Positions 34,125 to 42,561 of a stretch of DNA of 64,000 nt are shown in pieces; position 1 is the stretch's first letter; each line of letters starts with the position of its first letter. This DNA comes from Clostridia bacterium (GTDB lineage Bacteria > Bacillota > Clostridia > Oscillospirales > Acutalibacteraceae): NCBI GenBank assembly GCA_017399535.1, contig JAFQBX010000005.1:62001-126000 (forward strand), given 5' to 3'. A program made the position numbers and the translations under genes. The notes under the pieces were generated by a model, which had not been told where the DNA came from, searched no databases, and worked only from the letters and a program-made list of their open reading frames with translations.

Positions 34125-34904
34125 ATGGCAAAAGGAAAGGGCAATCGTCTTTTTTTACTCGATGAATTGCGTGGCTTTGCAATTATATGTATGGTGCTGT
34201 TTCACGCTTTTTTCACCGCGTCCGAAATGTTCGGCTGGCCCATAGCGACCAAGCTGCTCTATTTCTTTATGCCCGCCGAGCCGTATTTTGCGGCGCTTTT
34301 CATAGTTATTTCGGGAATTTCGTGCAATCTTTCCCACTCGAACGCAAAGCGTGGACTAATCCTTTTGGGCATAAGTATTGCGATGACGCTGATTACCTAT
34401 TCGGCTAGGTATATCGGGCTTTACGGCATCGAAATTTGGTTCGGTATCCTGCATTTGTTGGCTATATGCATTCTCTTTGTCGCCCTTTTAGGTCGAGGAC
34501 TGAGAAAAATTCATCCCATTGTGGGCATTCTTATTTGCGCGTTTCTGTTTTACTTCACTATGCACGTCGACCTTAACAAAGGGGCTCACCTCAACTTTTT
34601 TAACCAGACAATCGACCTGCCTAATTGGTTGTACGAAAATAACCTTTTGTGCCCGTTTGGGTTTTATTCACGCGAATTCTTTTCGGCCGATTACTTTCCC
34701 CTTTTGCCCTGGCTGTTTATGTTCCTCATCGGCTACTATCTCGGCATGTACGTCAAAAAAGGCAAGTTCCCGAAGTTCTTTTACAACAAACACGTACGTC
34801 CATTCGCCTTTGTAGGAAGGTACACGCTTTGGATTTACATTCTTCATCAGCCGGTTATTTACGCCCTGTTTTACGCCGTTTCTTTGGTAATGGCTAACAT
34901 ATAA
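34125..34904 (+). CDS. DUF1624/HGSNAT-like acyltransferase membrane protein
   Basis: 259 residues with about seven transmembrane segments. The start LFLLDELRGFAIICMVLFHAFF, with the conserved His (H27) in the first membrane segment, and the later VISGISCNLS match DUF1624, the bacterial relatives of heparan-alpha-glucosaminide N-acetyltransferase. The C-terminal half has LLPWLFMFLIGYYLG and GRYTLWIYILHQP, also typical. Such proteins are thought to move acetyl groups across the membrane onto sugars. AAAGGAG lies upstream of the ATG. The gene stands alone, divergent from perR; the target is unknown. Confidence 0.88.
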   Translation: MAKGKGNRLFLLDELRGFAIICMVLFHAFFTASEMFGWPIATKLLYFFMPAEPYFAALFIVISGISCNLSHSNAKRGLILLGISIAMTLITYSARYIGLYGIEIWFGILHLLAICILFVALLGRGLRKIHPIVGILICAFLFYFTMHVDLNKGAHLNFFNQTIDLPNWLYENNLLCPFGFYSREFFSADYFPLLPWLFMFLIGYYLGMYVKKGKFPKFFYNKHVRPFAFVGRYTLWIYILHQPVIYALFYAVSLVMANI

Positions 34905-34933
34905 ACAAGCAAATAATTATTTATTTCGACATA

Positions 34934-34963
34934 TTGACTTTTTGATATTGCTTGTAGTATAAT
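34934..34963 (+). promoter_or_regulatory. Promoter of rpsU
   Basis: TTGACT at 34934-34939 and TATAAT at 34958-34963, spacer 18. It leaves a leader of about 75 bases carrying the GGCGGA/TCCGCC hairpin at 34989-35006. Confidence 0.75.
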
Positions 34964-35045
34964 GAACGATAGCTATAAAGGTATGTCGGCGGATAGCGTT
35001 CCGCCTGCTTATAATCCTTCGACAATTCGGAGGGAGGGAATTTAG

Positions 35046-35222
35046 ATGAGCCAAGTACGCTTAAAAGAAAATGAGAGCTTGGAAAACGCACTCAGACGCT
35101 TTAAGAGAGCTACTGCCAGAGACGGTGTTATTCAGGAAGTTCGCAAGAGAGAACACTATGAAAAACCTTCCGTTAAGCGCAAGAAAAAGTCTGAAGCTGC
35201 ACGCAAGCGTAAATATCGCTGA
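35046..35222 (+). CDS. rpsU: 30S ribosomal protein S21
   Basis: 58 residues, the full S21 length for Firmicutes. It begins [20 protein letters not shown], contains REHYEKPS, and ends in the Lys/Arg-rich tail [13 protein letters not shown] that contacts rRNA near the anti-Shine-Dalgarno region. S21 is the last small-subunit protein to join and aids initiation. A strong GGAGGGAGG site precedes the ATG. The gene stands alone, with its own promoter, a small leader hairpin and a terminator. Confidence 0.97.
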   Translation: MSQVRLKENESLENALRRFKRATARDGVIQEVRKREHYEKPSVKRKKKSEAARKRKYR

Positions 35223-35307
35223 TTATTTGCTTAATTCGGCGTATATTCGATGCGCCCATTTTCCAGGCAAAAAAGAAAAACCAATCAGAGATAAATTTTA
35301 TCTGCAT

Positions 35308-35339
35308 AAAAGCGGCTTTTTGATAAAAGCCGCTTTTTT
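35308..35339 (+). terminator. Terminator of rpsU
   Basis: AAAAGCGGCTTTT pairs with AAAAGCCGCTTTT around TGAT, ending in T6. Confidence 0.9.
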
Positions 35340-35369
35340 GTTTTTTACCACTTTTTTAGGAGAATCATA

Positions 35370-35876
35370 ATGGGGTTTTTTATTCCGGATAAGCGATTTC
35401 GCCGCATAACCGAAATCGACTGTGAATATTTAAAGCAAAAGAATATAAAGGGACTCATTCTGGACGTGGATAACACCCTTTCGACCCACCATTCACAAAC
35501 ACCCATCGAGGGACTGAGCGAATGGCTGGACGAAATGAAAAAGAATGGTATAAAGCTCATCATTCTGTCCAATTCTAAAAAAGAAAGGGTTGCCCCTTTT
35601 GCAAATAAGCTCGGGCTCGATTTTATTTCGCTCGGGTTAAAGCCGCTTCCGTTTGGGCTCATTCGCGCAAAGAGAAAGCTCGGGTTAAAGGCAAAAAATG
35701 CCGCCATGGTCGGAGACCAGATTTTTACCGATATTATCGGCGCGAATTCCTGCGGACTGAATACAATTTTGCTCGAGCCGATTAAATTAGAGGACGGAAA
35801 GAGCTTTAAAATAAGACGAAAATTAGAAAAGCGATTCATCGCAAAGTACGAAAGGAAAGCCGCCAATGAGCGCTAA
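35370..35876 (+). CDS. YqeG-family HAD IIIA phosphatase
   Basis: 168 residues, all HAD motifs in place: nucleophile D32 and D34 in LDVDNTL, motif II serine in LSNS at 66-69, K91 in GLKPLPF, and the acidic motif GDQIFTD at 115-121. The layout matches YqeG, a conserved Firmicute phosphatase, often encoded near aroE/yqeH-type genes and here first in a group leading to aroQ. Its natural substrate is not settled. TTTAGGAG lies ahead of the ATG. Its 3' end overlaps the next gene by 11 bases, so the two are translated from one message. Confidence 0.9.
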   Translation: MGFFIPDKRFRRITEIDCEYLKQKNIKGLILDVDNTLSTHHSQTPIEGLSEWLDEMKKNGIKLIILSNSKKERVAPFANKLGLDFISLGLKPLPFGLIRAKRKLGLKAKNAAMVGDQIFTDIIGANSCGLNTILLEPIKLEDGKSFKIRRKLEKRFIAKYERKAANER

Positions 35877-36732
35877 ATTCGGACCGGCAGGAAACTCGGA
35901 AAGCTTCGCTAAAATGAAGTATAAATCGAGCTTGGACGTACCCGAATATATCGAAAAAATGGGACTCGACGCCTATGAATATCAATGCGGTCGCGGAGTA
36001 AACATAAACGATGAAAAGGCGATTTTACTCGGCAAGCTTGCCGCCGAAAAGGGTGTTGCACTGTCAATCCATGCGCCGTATTATATTTCGCTCGCAGCCG
36101 CCGAGCAACCAAAACTCGATAATTCGATAAATTACATTCTGAAAAGCGCAAGGGCAGCCGATAAAATGGGCGCTACGAGGGTCATTCTTCACCCCGGGTC
36201 AAAGGGAAAATTCGACAGACACGATGCAGTAAATCTAGCTCTCGATACCTTTAAGAAGGCGATTGTTGCGCTTGACGACGAAGGGCTCGGTCACATTACC
36301 CTTTGCCCCGAAACGATGGGCAAAATCAATCAGCTTGGTGACCTTGACGAAATAATGGAATTCTGCAAAATCGACGAGAGGGTTATTCCCTGCATCGATT
36401 TCGGACATCTCAATTCGCGTACCCACGGCGGGCTCAAAACGAAGGACGATTTCGGTAAGGTGCTCGACACCATTGAAAAGACAATCGGAAACGAGCGAAT
36501 GAAAAAATTTCACGCACATTTTTCGAAAATTGAATGGTCGGAGGGCGGCGAGGTAAAGCACCTCACCTTTGAAGATACCGTTTTCGGTCCCGATTTTCGA
36601 TTCCTTGCCGAGATTATTGCCGAGCGAAAATGCTCACCGACAATCATTTGCGAATCGGCAGGGACTCAGGCGGAGGACGCGCTGACCATGAAAAAAATGT
36701 ATCTTTCGGCAGTAGAAGGATGTGCGAAATAA
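35866..36732 (+). CDS. Endonuclease IV-like TIM-barrel protein (AP endonuclease family 2)
   Basis: 288 residues. The zinc-ligand pattern of endonuclease IV is visible in order: LSIHAPYY (His), ILHPGS (His), CPETMGK (Glu), DFGHLNSRTHG (Asp, His), FHAHFS (His pair) and ICESAG (Glu). A three-zinc nuclease acting on abasic sites in DNA is therefore likely. It differs from typical Nfo in its N-terminus (FGPAGNSESF), and the group also contains sugar isomerases, so activity should be held as probable. It overlaps yqeG by 11 bases and its TAA shares one base with the next ATG. Confidence 0.82.
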   Translation: MSAKFGPAGNSESFAKMKYKSSLDVPEYIEKMGLDAYEYQCGRGVNINDEKAILLGKLAAEKGVALSIHAPYYISLAAAEQPKLDNSINYILKSARAADKMGATRVILHPGSKGKFDRHDAVNLALDTFKKAIVALDDEGLGHITLCPETMGKINQLGDLDEIMEFCKIDERVIPCIDFGHLNSRTHGGLKTKDDFGKVLDTIEKTIGNERMKKFHAHFSKIEWSEGGEVKHLTFEDTVFGPDFRFLAEIIAERKCSPTIICESAGTQAEDALTMKKMYLSAVEGCAK

Positions 36733-36983
36733 TGAAATTCAACGAAAAGCTCAAGCTCATGCGCGAAAAAAACGGCTACACCATAAAGCAGTTAGCCAAA
36801 GCAGCAAGAGTACGAGCCAAAACAATGGAAAAATACGAATTGGGAATAGAAATCCCGAAGCTTAAAACAATAATCAAAATCGCTGAATTTTACGGATTTT
36901 CGACCGCCGAGCTTTTTCAAGCTGCGATGGCGGAGGTAAACGAAATCACCGAAGCGATGAAAAAAGGATCTGACGCGGAATGA
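36732..36983 (+). CDS. XRE-family helix-turn-helix regulator
   Basis: 83 residues from the ATG at 36732, which shares its A with the preceding TAA (TAATG). Residues 4-60 form a lambda-repressor-like HTH (EKLKLMREKNGYTIKQLAKA, then ARVRAKTMEKYELGIEIPKL). A short helical tail follows, likely for dimerisation. It is placed between the nuclease and aroQ with overlaps on both sides, so it is expressed at the operon level. Targets unknown; self-control of the operon is a plausible guess. Confidence 0.85.
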   Translation: MKFNEKLKLMREKNGYTIKQLAKAARVRAKTMEKYELGIEIPKLKTIIKIAEFYGFSTAELFQAAMAEVNEITEAMKKGSDAE

Positions 36984-37411
36984 AAAAAATACTCGTAATA
37001 AACGGACCAAATCTGAATATGCTCGGCAAAAGAGAGCCCGAAATTTATGGCAGCCGTTCACTTGACGACATAAATCGTGACCTCAAGGCGCTGGGCGAAA
37101 CAATGAATACGGAGGTTGACTTTTTTCAGTCGAATATCGAAGGTGAAATCGTCACAGCCATTCATTCGGTACTCGATGGATACGACGGCTGTATCATAAA
37201 TGCAGGTGCATATACACATTATTCGGTGGCAATTCACGATGCAATCGCCGCCGTTGAAAAAAAGCCATTTATCGAGGTTCACCTTTCTAACGTACATACA
37301 CGCGAGGATTACAGACACAAGTCAATGCTCTCCCCCGTTTGCAAGGGTGTTATACTCGGATTCGGTGAAAAGAGCTATTCTCTGGCACTCAAAGCTCTTT
37401 GCGAGGACTAA
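36980..37411 (+). CDS. aroQ: Type II 3-dehydroquinate dehydratase
   Basis: 143 residues, typical for the dodecameric type II enzyme. NGPNLNMLGKREPEIYG at 8-24 holds the catalytic tyrosine Y23 on its flexible loop. NAGAYTHYS near 74 and EVHLSNVHTREDYRH near 98 carry the conserved Asn and His of the active site. It converts 3-dehydroquinate to 3-dehydroshikimate in aromatic amino-acid synthesis. ATGA overlap with the preceding HTH gene indicates translational coupling. Confidence 0.95.
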   Translation: MKKILVINGPNLNMLGKREPEIYGSRSLDDINRDLKALGETMNTEVDFFQSNIEGEIVTAIHSVLDGYDGCIINAGAYTHYSVAIHDAIAAVEKKPFIEVHLSNVHTREDYRHKSMLSPVCKGVILGFGEKSYSLALKALCED

Positions 37412-37467
37412 AATCGAGATAAATATCAAACTTTTTGACATAATAGGAATAAAAAGTCAAAAAATGC

Positions 37468-37496
37468 TTGAAAATGATATGGTTTTATTATAAAAT
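37468..37496 (+). promoter_or_regulatory. Promoter of efp
   Basis: TTGAAA at 37468-37473, a 17-base spacer and TAAAAT at 37491-37496. It predicts a leader of about 115 bases. Confidence 0.65.
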
Positions 37497-37504
37497 AAAA
37501 TGTA

Positions 37505-37618
37505 ATAAATTTTAAATTCACGGTAGCTTTGCTTGTCAAACCCTGTGCCGACGGATATGGGGGTGACAACCTTTTACAGCATCGACTGCCTTTACCGTCG
37601 GAGAAAGAGGTTTTTATT
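37505..37618 (+). promoter_or_regulatory. efp leader with competing helices
   Basis: CCGACGG (37548-37554) can pair with CCGTCGG (37595-37601), closing close to the ribosome binding site. Alternatively TTGTCA with nearby CCC can pair with GGG-TGACAA across the same left arm. The two folds exclude each other. No known riboswitch was recognised. Confidence 0.4.
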
Positions 37619-38176
37619 ATGGTTACAGCTGGTGATTTCAGAAACGGCGTTACTTTCGAAATGGACGGTAACGTATATCAGATTATCGAGTTCCAGCACG
37701 TTAAGCCGGGTAAGGGTGCTGCTTTTGTCCGCACAAAGATCCGCAACGTCATTGCCGGCTCGGTAGTTGAAAAGACTTTCAACCCGAACGACAAATACCC
37801 CACCGCCTACATTGAAAGAAAGGATATGGAATATTCCTACAATGACGGCGATCTTTACTACTTCATGGACCAGGAAACATTCGAACTCGTTCCCATCGGT
37901 AAGGATCAGCTCACCGATAACTTCAAGTTCGTTAAGGAAAACATGGTTTGTAAGATCCTTTCCTACAAAGGAAACGTTTTCGGTATCGAACCGCCTACAT
38001 TCGTAGAGCTTCAGGTTACCGCTACCGAGCCCGGATTCAAAGGCGACACAGCTACCAACGCTACAAAGCCCGCTACACTCGAAACCGGCGCAGAAATCCG
38101 TGTTCCCCTCTTTGTCAACGAAGGAGATATGCTCCGTATTGACACCCGTACAGGCGAATACATGGAACGCGCTTAA
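37619..38176 (+). CDS. efp: Elongation factor P
   Basis: 185 residues from the ATG at 37619, chosen because GAGG lies eight bases upstream and the product then starts [10 protein letters not shown] as in other EF-P; an upstream in-frame start is an artefact of the leader. Three beta-barrel domains; the modified-lysine loop is [10 protein letters not shown] with K32 at the tip. The C-terminal signature runs from [22 protein letters not shown] relieves ribosome stalling at polyproline stretches. It has its own promoter and a long leader and is followed 36 bases later by the CD1247-like gene. Confidence 0.96.
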   Translation: MVTAGDFRNGVTFEMDGNVYQIIEFQHVKPGKGAAFVRTKIRNVIAGSVVEKTFNPNDKYPTAYIERKDMEYSYNDGDLYYFMDQETFELVPIGKDQLTDNFKFVKENMVCKILSYKGNVFGIEPPTFVELQVTATEPGFKGDTATNATKPATLETGAEIRVPLFVNEGDMLRIDTRTGEYMERA

Positions 38177-38212
38177 TTCTTTTTCAAACTAAACAAAAAG
38201 AAGGAGAAAATT

Positions 38213-38665
38213 ATGATGACTCTTACCGAAAAAGTTGCTTATTTAAAGGGCCTCGCAGAGGGACTCAAGGTAAACGCTGACGAAGATATGGGCAAGCTCG
38301 TTCTTGCTATCATCGACACGCTTGACGATATGGCTCTGACCATCGCCGACATCGAGGACGAACTCGCTGAAACTCGCGACTACATCGAGGAAATTGACGA
38401 GGACCTCGGCGCAGTTGAAGAAGATCTTTACGAGGACGAGGATGAGGACGACTGCGATTGCTGCTGCGGTGACGAGGACTTTTACGAAGTAGAATGCCCC
38501 GCTTGCCACGAAACAATCTGCCTCGACGAAGATATGCTTTGCGAAGGCGAAATCGAATGCCCGAATTGCGGCACCGACCTCGAATTCGACTTTGACGAGT
38601 GCGACTGCTGCGGCGACGATTGCGATTGCGACAGCGATTGTGATTGCGGCTGCCAGGATAAATAA
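38213..38665 (+). CDS. CD1247-type Asp/Cys-rich zinc-ribbon protein
   Basis: 150 residues. The first 60 form a helical domain (MTLTEKVAYLKGLAEGLKV, then TIADIEDELAETRDYIEEID) of the CD1247 N-terminal type known in Clostridia. The rest is very acidic and cysteine-rich: a DCDCCCGDED cluster, a zinc ribbon CPACH...CPNCG at about 94-121, and a tail of alternating Asp and Cys (DCDCDSDCDCGC). The tail could bind metal ions. AAGGAG precedes the ATG. It sits 36 bases behind efp and ends in a terminator, so the two form an operon. Function unknown. Confidence 0.85.
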   Translation: MMTLTEKVAYLKGLAEGLKVNADEDMGKLVLAIIDTLDDMALTIADIEDELAETRDYIEEIDEDLGAVEEDLYEDEDEDDCDCCCGDEDFYEVECPACHETICLDEDMLCEGEIECPNCGTDLEFDFDECDCCGDDCDCDSDCDCGCQDK

Positions 38666-38682
38666 TTTAAGTTTAATAGTTA

Positions 38683-38718
38683 AAAAGCACGGTTGCGTGA
38701 GGCAACCGTGCTTTTTTT
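38683..38718. terminator. Bidirectional terminator
   Basis: AAAGCACGGTTGC pairs with GCAACCGTGCTTT around GTGAG; A run left, T7 run right. It serves the efp operon and the convergent minus-strand operon. Confidence 0.9.
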
Positions 38719-38720
38719 CA

Positions 38721-39320
38721 TTATTCATTATTCATCAGCTTATTTACCGCCGATTTATATTCATCGTAGGTGACCAAATTTTCAAGTGCCTTTGGTATCG
38801 CATTCGCCGACAGCCGCTTTGGCAGTCCGAGTATTTCCATCAGCTTTTCGCGAAGTTGCTTCGAGTTTTCGCCGCCGTAAAGTCCGTCGTCATAAAGGTC
38901 ACTTTTGGTCACTCGGCGGACATTATCTTCACGCGACACGCTATCGTCGGTCGAGACACCTGCCGCTTTGAGCGCATTCAGAATAACCTCCTCCGATACG
39001 CCTTCAACGCCCAAAAGCCCGTCGGCAGAGTCCTTTTCCTTTCGCTTTTCCCTGCCTTTTATATCGGGGATATAGACGTTAATTATTTCACCCGAAACGG
39101 TCGAGGAAATATGCGAGCGAATCAAAAAACCTGCCGAATCGGAATCGGTCATTACAATAATTCCGCGCGTTTTTGCCAATTTTCTGATAAAGTCACGCTT
39201 TTCCGTGTCCTTGAAAATTCTGAAACCGTCGGTCTCGATAATAAGCCCGTCGATGATTGATGATAGCTTGATTTTATCATACTTTCCCTCAACGATAATC
39301 GCCTGTTTGAGCTTTATCAT
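38721..39320 (-). CDS. RNase M5-like Toprim protein with DUF4093
   Basis: 199 residues from ATG 39320, five bases after the holA stop. A Toprim domain occupies residues 1-100, with the conserved Glu in IIVEGKYDKIKL and the DxD pair in VMTDSDSAG. A C-terminal DUF4093-like part carries GVEGVSEEVILNAL and LYGGENSKQLREKLMEILGLP. The pattern is that of ribonuclease M5 (RnmV), which matures 5S rRNA in Firmicutes. Length and order fit, but DUF4093 Toprim paralogues exist, so the symbol is withheld. It is the last gene of the alaS-led operon. Confidence 0.75.
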   Translation of the reverse strand: MIKLKQAIIVEGKYDKIKLSSIIDGLIIETDGFRIFKDTEKRDFIRKLAKTRGIIVMTDSDSAGFLIRSHISSTVSGEIINVYIPDIKGREKRKEKDSADGLLGVEGVSEEVILNALKAAGVSTDDSVSREDNVRRVTKSDLYDDGLYGGENSKQLREKLMEILGLPKRLSANAIPKALENLVTYDEYKSAVNKLMNNE

Positions 39321-39324
39321 ACGC

Positions 39325-40365
39325 CTATCTTTCCCCCGCAAGCTGAATGAGCTGCATCACCGTTTTATCCACAAGGAGCCGTGGGTCAAGCTGGGTCGAT
39401 TTGAGCGCAATATCGGTTTCGCGAAGGATATTCAGCGCCTTTCGCAAAGTGAACACACTCATTTTTCGCGCGTTTTGCGAGGCGTATTTGAGCTTAAACG
39501 CGTTCTTTCCATAGCCGAAATCGGCTCCGATGCTTTCGGCATTTTTGCCCTCCGATTCGGCGACCTTCGCCCTATACATATCGACGTAAGCCGAGCTTAG
39601 CGCCGCAACTATCGCAATCGAATCGACGCACTGTGCCGCCAAATCGGCGAGCATGGTATAAACTCTTTCTACGTCGCGAGCGCAAACGGCATTGATGAGC
39701 TTATACGCCTTTTCGTCGGGTGTTTTCACCGCAAGAGCATCAATCTCCTTTTCGGTAATTATGCCGTCCTTGCCGACAAAATCGCAGAGCTTGTCGACCT
39801 CGGAAAAGAGGTTTGTCATATCACTGCCGCAGACGCGGATAAGATATCTTGCCCCTGTCGGTTGAAGATTGACCGAGCGTGATGCCGCCCTCTTTGTCAC
39901 CATGCGAACAAGGTCGGCCTCCTCGCGCAGATTAAGCTCTACGAGTGCACCGTACTTTTTCACCGCGTCGAATACTTTTTTTGCCTTTGCCGACTTTGAC
40001 GGGGTGATACTCAGCTGTTCAAGACGAAGGATCAAAACGCATACCTCGGGCATATCGGAGATGAGGTCGACCAACTTTTCGACCTCGGTTTCGTCAGCAG
40101 AAGCGAAATTATAGTCGCACACCGACACGCAAGAATAGTCGCTCATCATCGGGATTGCGTCGGCGGCGGCAATTATATCGTCCACCTTCACCGAGCTGTC
40201 AAAGCGATGCAGATTGAGGTCCTCAAAGTCGGTGACTGCCTTTTTTATAATAGCAGACGAGTAATATTTTTTGAGATAATCTTCATTTCCGTAAATCAAA
40301 TAAACCGATTTGAAATCAGCTTTTTTAATATCTTCTATAAGCTCTTTTTCGGTTATAGCCGGCAT
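39325..40365 (-). CDS. holA: DNA polymerase III delta subunit
   Basis: 346 residues, usual HolA length. An N-terminal region with VYLIYGNEDYLKKYYS at 18-33 (delta family start), a mixed alpha/beta AAA+-like body, and a C-terminal helical domain with SAYVDMYRAKV and LRETDIALKSTQLDP, typical of HolA. Delta opens the beta sliding clamp in the clamp-loader complex. In Firmicutes holA commonly lies next to comEC, as here, with 12 bases between them. Confidence 0.93.
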   Translation of the reverse strand: MPAITEKELIEDIKKADFKSVYLIYGNEDYLKKYYSSAIIKKAVTDFEDLNLHRFDSSVKVDDIIAAADAIPMMSDYSCVSVCDYNFASADETEVEKLVDLISDMPEVCVLILRLEQLSITPSKSAKAKKVFDAVKKYGALVELNLREEADLVRMVTKRAASRSVNLQPTGARYLIRVCGSDMTNLFSEVDKLCDFVGKDGIITEKEIDALAVKTPDEKAYKLINAVCARDVERVYTMLADLAAQCVDSIAIVAALSSAYVDMYRAKVAESEGKNAESIGADFGYGKNAFKLKYASQNARKMSVFTLRKALNILRETDIALKSTQLDPRLLVDKTVMQLIQLAGER

Positions 40366-40377
40366 ATTTTTTCTCCT

Positions 40378-42528
40378 TTAATAAAGATTTTCGTACTCGA
40401 TACAGTAGTCGCTGTTGGTTAACTTTATCTCCGCGTTTTTACCATTCGAAAGGGCGTATGGCTGTACCCCACCCATTATCAAAAGATTGGATTTATGCGC
40501 GGTTTCGGCTTCTTTACCCACCATTATAGCACATTTTACGTCGCAGGTGGTAGCAATAAATTCGGTCGGTGCAATAATTATATCAACTTTTGGTGAACTT
40601 GCGTACTCGGTCGGGACAAAAATCCGCGTTTTCGCCGCCGTTATCATTATCCCGTCATCAGTCACCGAAAGGGCAACCCTATCGGTCAGCTCCACCTCAC
40701 AATTAGCATATCCTATTCTCTTTGCCCCGTCAAGTGCCATAAGGTCAATTCGTTCATCGCTATACATTATTTTGTTGGTAGAAACGTGCTTCAAAAGGGT
40801 GGTTGCTCCCTTTGACAATTTATCGCAATCGCTCGGTAAAACAATAAGGTCAAGATTATCTATGCCATCGGCTTTAATATCATTTGCAATCATTTTCGCG
40901 ATGTGCGAGGCATCGGCGCTGCCGACCAAAATATTTCGACCGCCGTCGCAAATCAGCACAGCCGAGCCGGATTCGCTGCCATAAACCCGTAACGAAACAG
41001 GGCTTGGTAAAACAAAACTCGATAAAATCAATATAAGTTCCATTGCAAGTGCGGTCGACAGGGCAATTATTTTTATTCGGCGTCGTGAATTTACAAAGAA
41101 AAATAAGATTATTGCCGCCGAAGCAAGTGCGCACAGAAGCATCATCGACCTGCCGCTAATATAAATTTGCGAAAAGCTGATTTTACTCATTATCTCGGCA
41201 ACGAGGAGAATGAACTTCGAACAAATAGCGGCGACGAACAAAAGCGCTTCACCCATAAACGAAAGCACTCCAGTTAAACACAGCAAAACGCCGAAAGCTG
41301 CAAAGCAAACGGTGAGGGTTACCGCGGTCGAGATTATTACGTTGGTGAGAACAGCAAGCGGATTCACATAGCCAAAGGTTATTATAGCTATCGGCAGGGT
41401 CATTAACTGCGCCGAAATGGTCATGAATGATACGAGTAACAGGTCGCGTACCAATCTGAAACGGCAGATTGAAAGCTTTGATACCCATTTACGCAGCTTC
41501 GGCTCGATTAAAATAATACCGAGGGTGGAAAACACCGTGAGCAAAAATGATACCGAGCAGACCGAAAAGGGATTTACGGTACACTGCAAAAGCACTGCCA
41601 AGCCAAGCGAATTTACGGAATACGCCTTTTTATAAATGGCGTTTCCGCAAAAGGTGATTATACTCGTAATACCTGCGCGAAGCACCGACGGAGTAAATCC
41701 CGCCAGAGCCATTAGTCCGAAAATGAACGGAATTGTTGCAAGGGCGGCCATTCGACGCGACCGCAAAAACCGACGGAGAACAGACATAATCAGCCACGAA
41801 AGAATGGACAAATGAAGCCCCGAGACCACCGTAATATGCGAAATCCCGCTACCCTTTATCGCGCTGTATGCCGAATCGGAAATTCCGCTTCTGTCCCCAA
41901 TTAGCATTGAGATTATAAGTGCACCTTCGTCACCATTCAAGTAGCGCGACACAGTATTTCTCACCGCTTGTCTTGCCGCTATCGCATAGCGGTACAGGCC
42001 GCCATCTCCACGCTCGACGATTGGCGTATCTTCGTTACTGATATATGCGCAGATATAGATGTTTTCGCCGTAAAAATCCTCCAACCCCGTATCGTAAAAG
42101 GTCATTTCGACCGTAACCTTATCAAATTCGCGAAAACCAAGGTCGGCATACGAAACAACCATAAACTTAAATCCACTTGAATCACTATCCGAAAGCTTGT
42201 CGGCTTTCATTTTATAAATAACCCTTTCGTCGGTGTATTCCGGCTCGTCAAGCAGATGCGCTTCAACAATATGGGTGCTGCCGTCAAGCGCCTTTACGTC
42301 CTTTACGTTCAGATTATAAAAGCAACACATCAGCCCCAAAGCCAGAGCCGACGAAAACAAAACCTTCGGTAACAATGACTCCCTTTTGCGTAAAATAACA
42401 GCCGAAATTACCGCGCCTATAAACACTAATACACCCACCACCGCACAAATCTCGAATGAAAGATACTGTGCGATGATGAGTGTACCTAATACTGCAAATG
42501 CAATTTTTGCTACCTGGGCGCTTTTCAT
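40378..42528 (-). CDS. comEC: ComEC/Rec2 competence channel with degenerate C-terminal domain
   Basis: 716 residues. An N-terminal DUF4131-type membrane and soluble section (to about 190), then the Competence domain with SGISHITVVSGLHLSI near 230 and about eight membrane segments to about 500. ComEC forms the pore for incoming single-stranded DNA. The C-terminal 200 residues occupy the position of the metallo-beta-lactamase nuclease domain, but the HxHxDH motif is missing: the loop after the third strand reads VLPSDCDK. DNA import may persist while the nuclease is lost, or the domain may be structural only. It lies between apt and holA. Confidence 0.9.
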   Translation of the reverse strand: MKSAQVAKIAFAVLGTLIIAQYLSFEICAVVGVLVFIGAVISAVILRKRESLLPKVLFSSALALGLMCCFYNLNVKDVKALDGSTHIVEAHLLDEPEYTDERVIYKMKADKLSDSDSSGFKFMVVSYADLGFREFDKVTVEMTFYDTGLEDFYGENIYICAYISNEDTPIVERGDGGLYRYAIAARQAVRNTVSRYLNGDEGALIISMLIGDRSGISDSAYSAIKGSGISHITVVSGLHLSILSWLIMSVLRRFLRSRRMAALATIPFIFGLMALAGFTPSVLRAGITSIITFCGNAIYKKAYSVNSLGLAVLLQCTVNPFSVCSVSFLLTVFSTLGIILIEPKLRKWVSKLSICRFRLVRDLLLVSFMTISAQLMTLPIAIITFGYVNPLAVLTNVIISTAVTLTVCFAAFGVLLCLTGVLSFMGEALLFVAAICSKFILLVAEIMSKISFSQIYISGRSMMLLCALASAAIILFFFVNSRRRIKIIALSTALAMELILILSSFVLPSPVSLRVYGSESGSAVLICDGGRNILVGSADASHIAKMIANDIKADGIDNLDLIVLPSDCDKLSKGATTLLKHVSTNKIMYSDERIDLMALDGAKRIGYANCEVELTDRVALSVTDDGIMITAAKTRIFVPTEYASSPKVDIIIAPTEFIATTCDVKCAIMVGKEAETAHKSNLLIMGGVQPYALSNGKNAEIKLTNSDYCIEYENLY

Positions 42529-42561
42529 TAACCGTTGCCCCTTAATAGATTTTCGCCGTTA

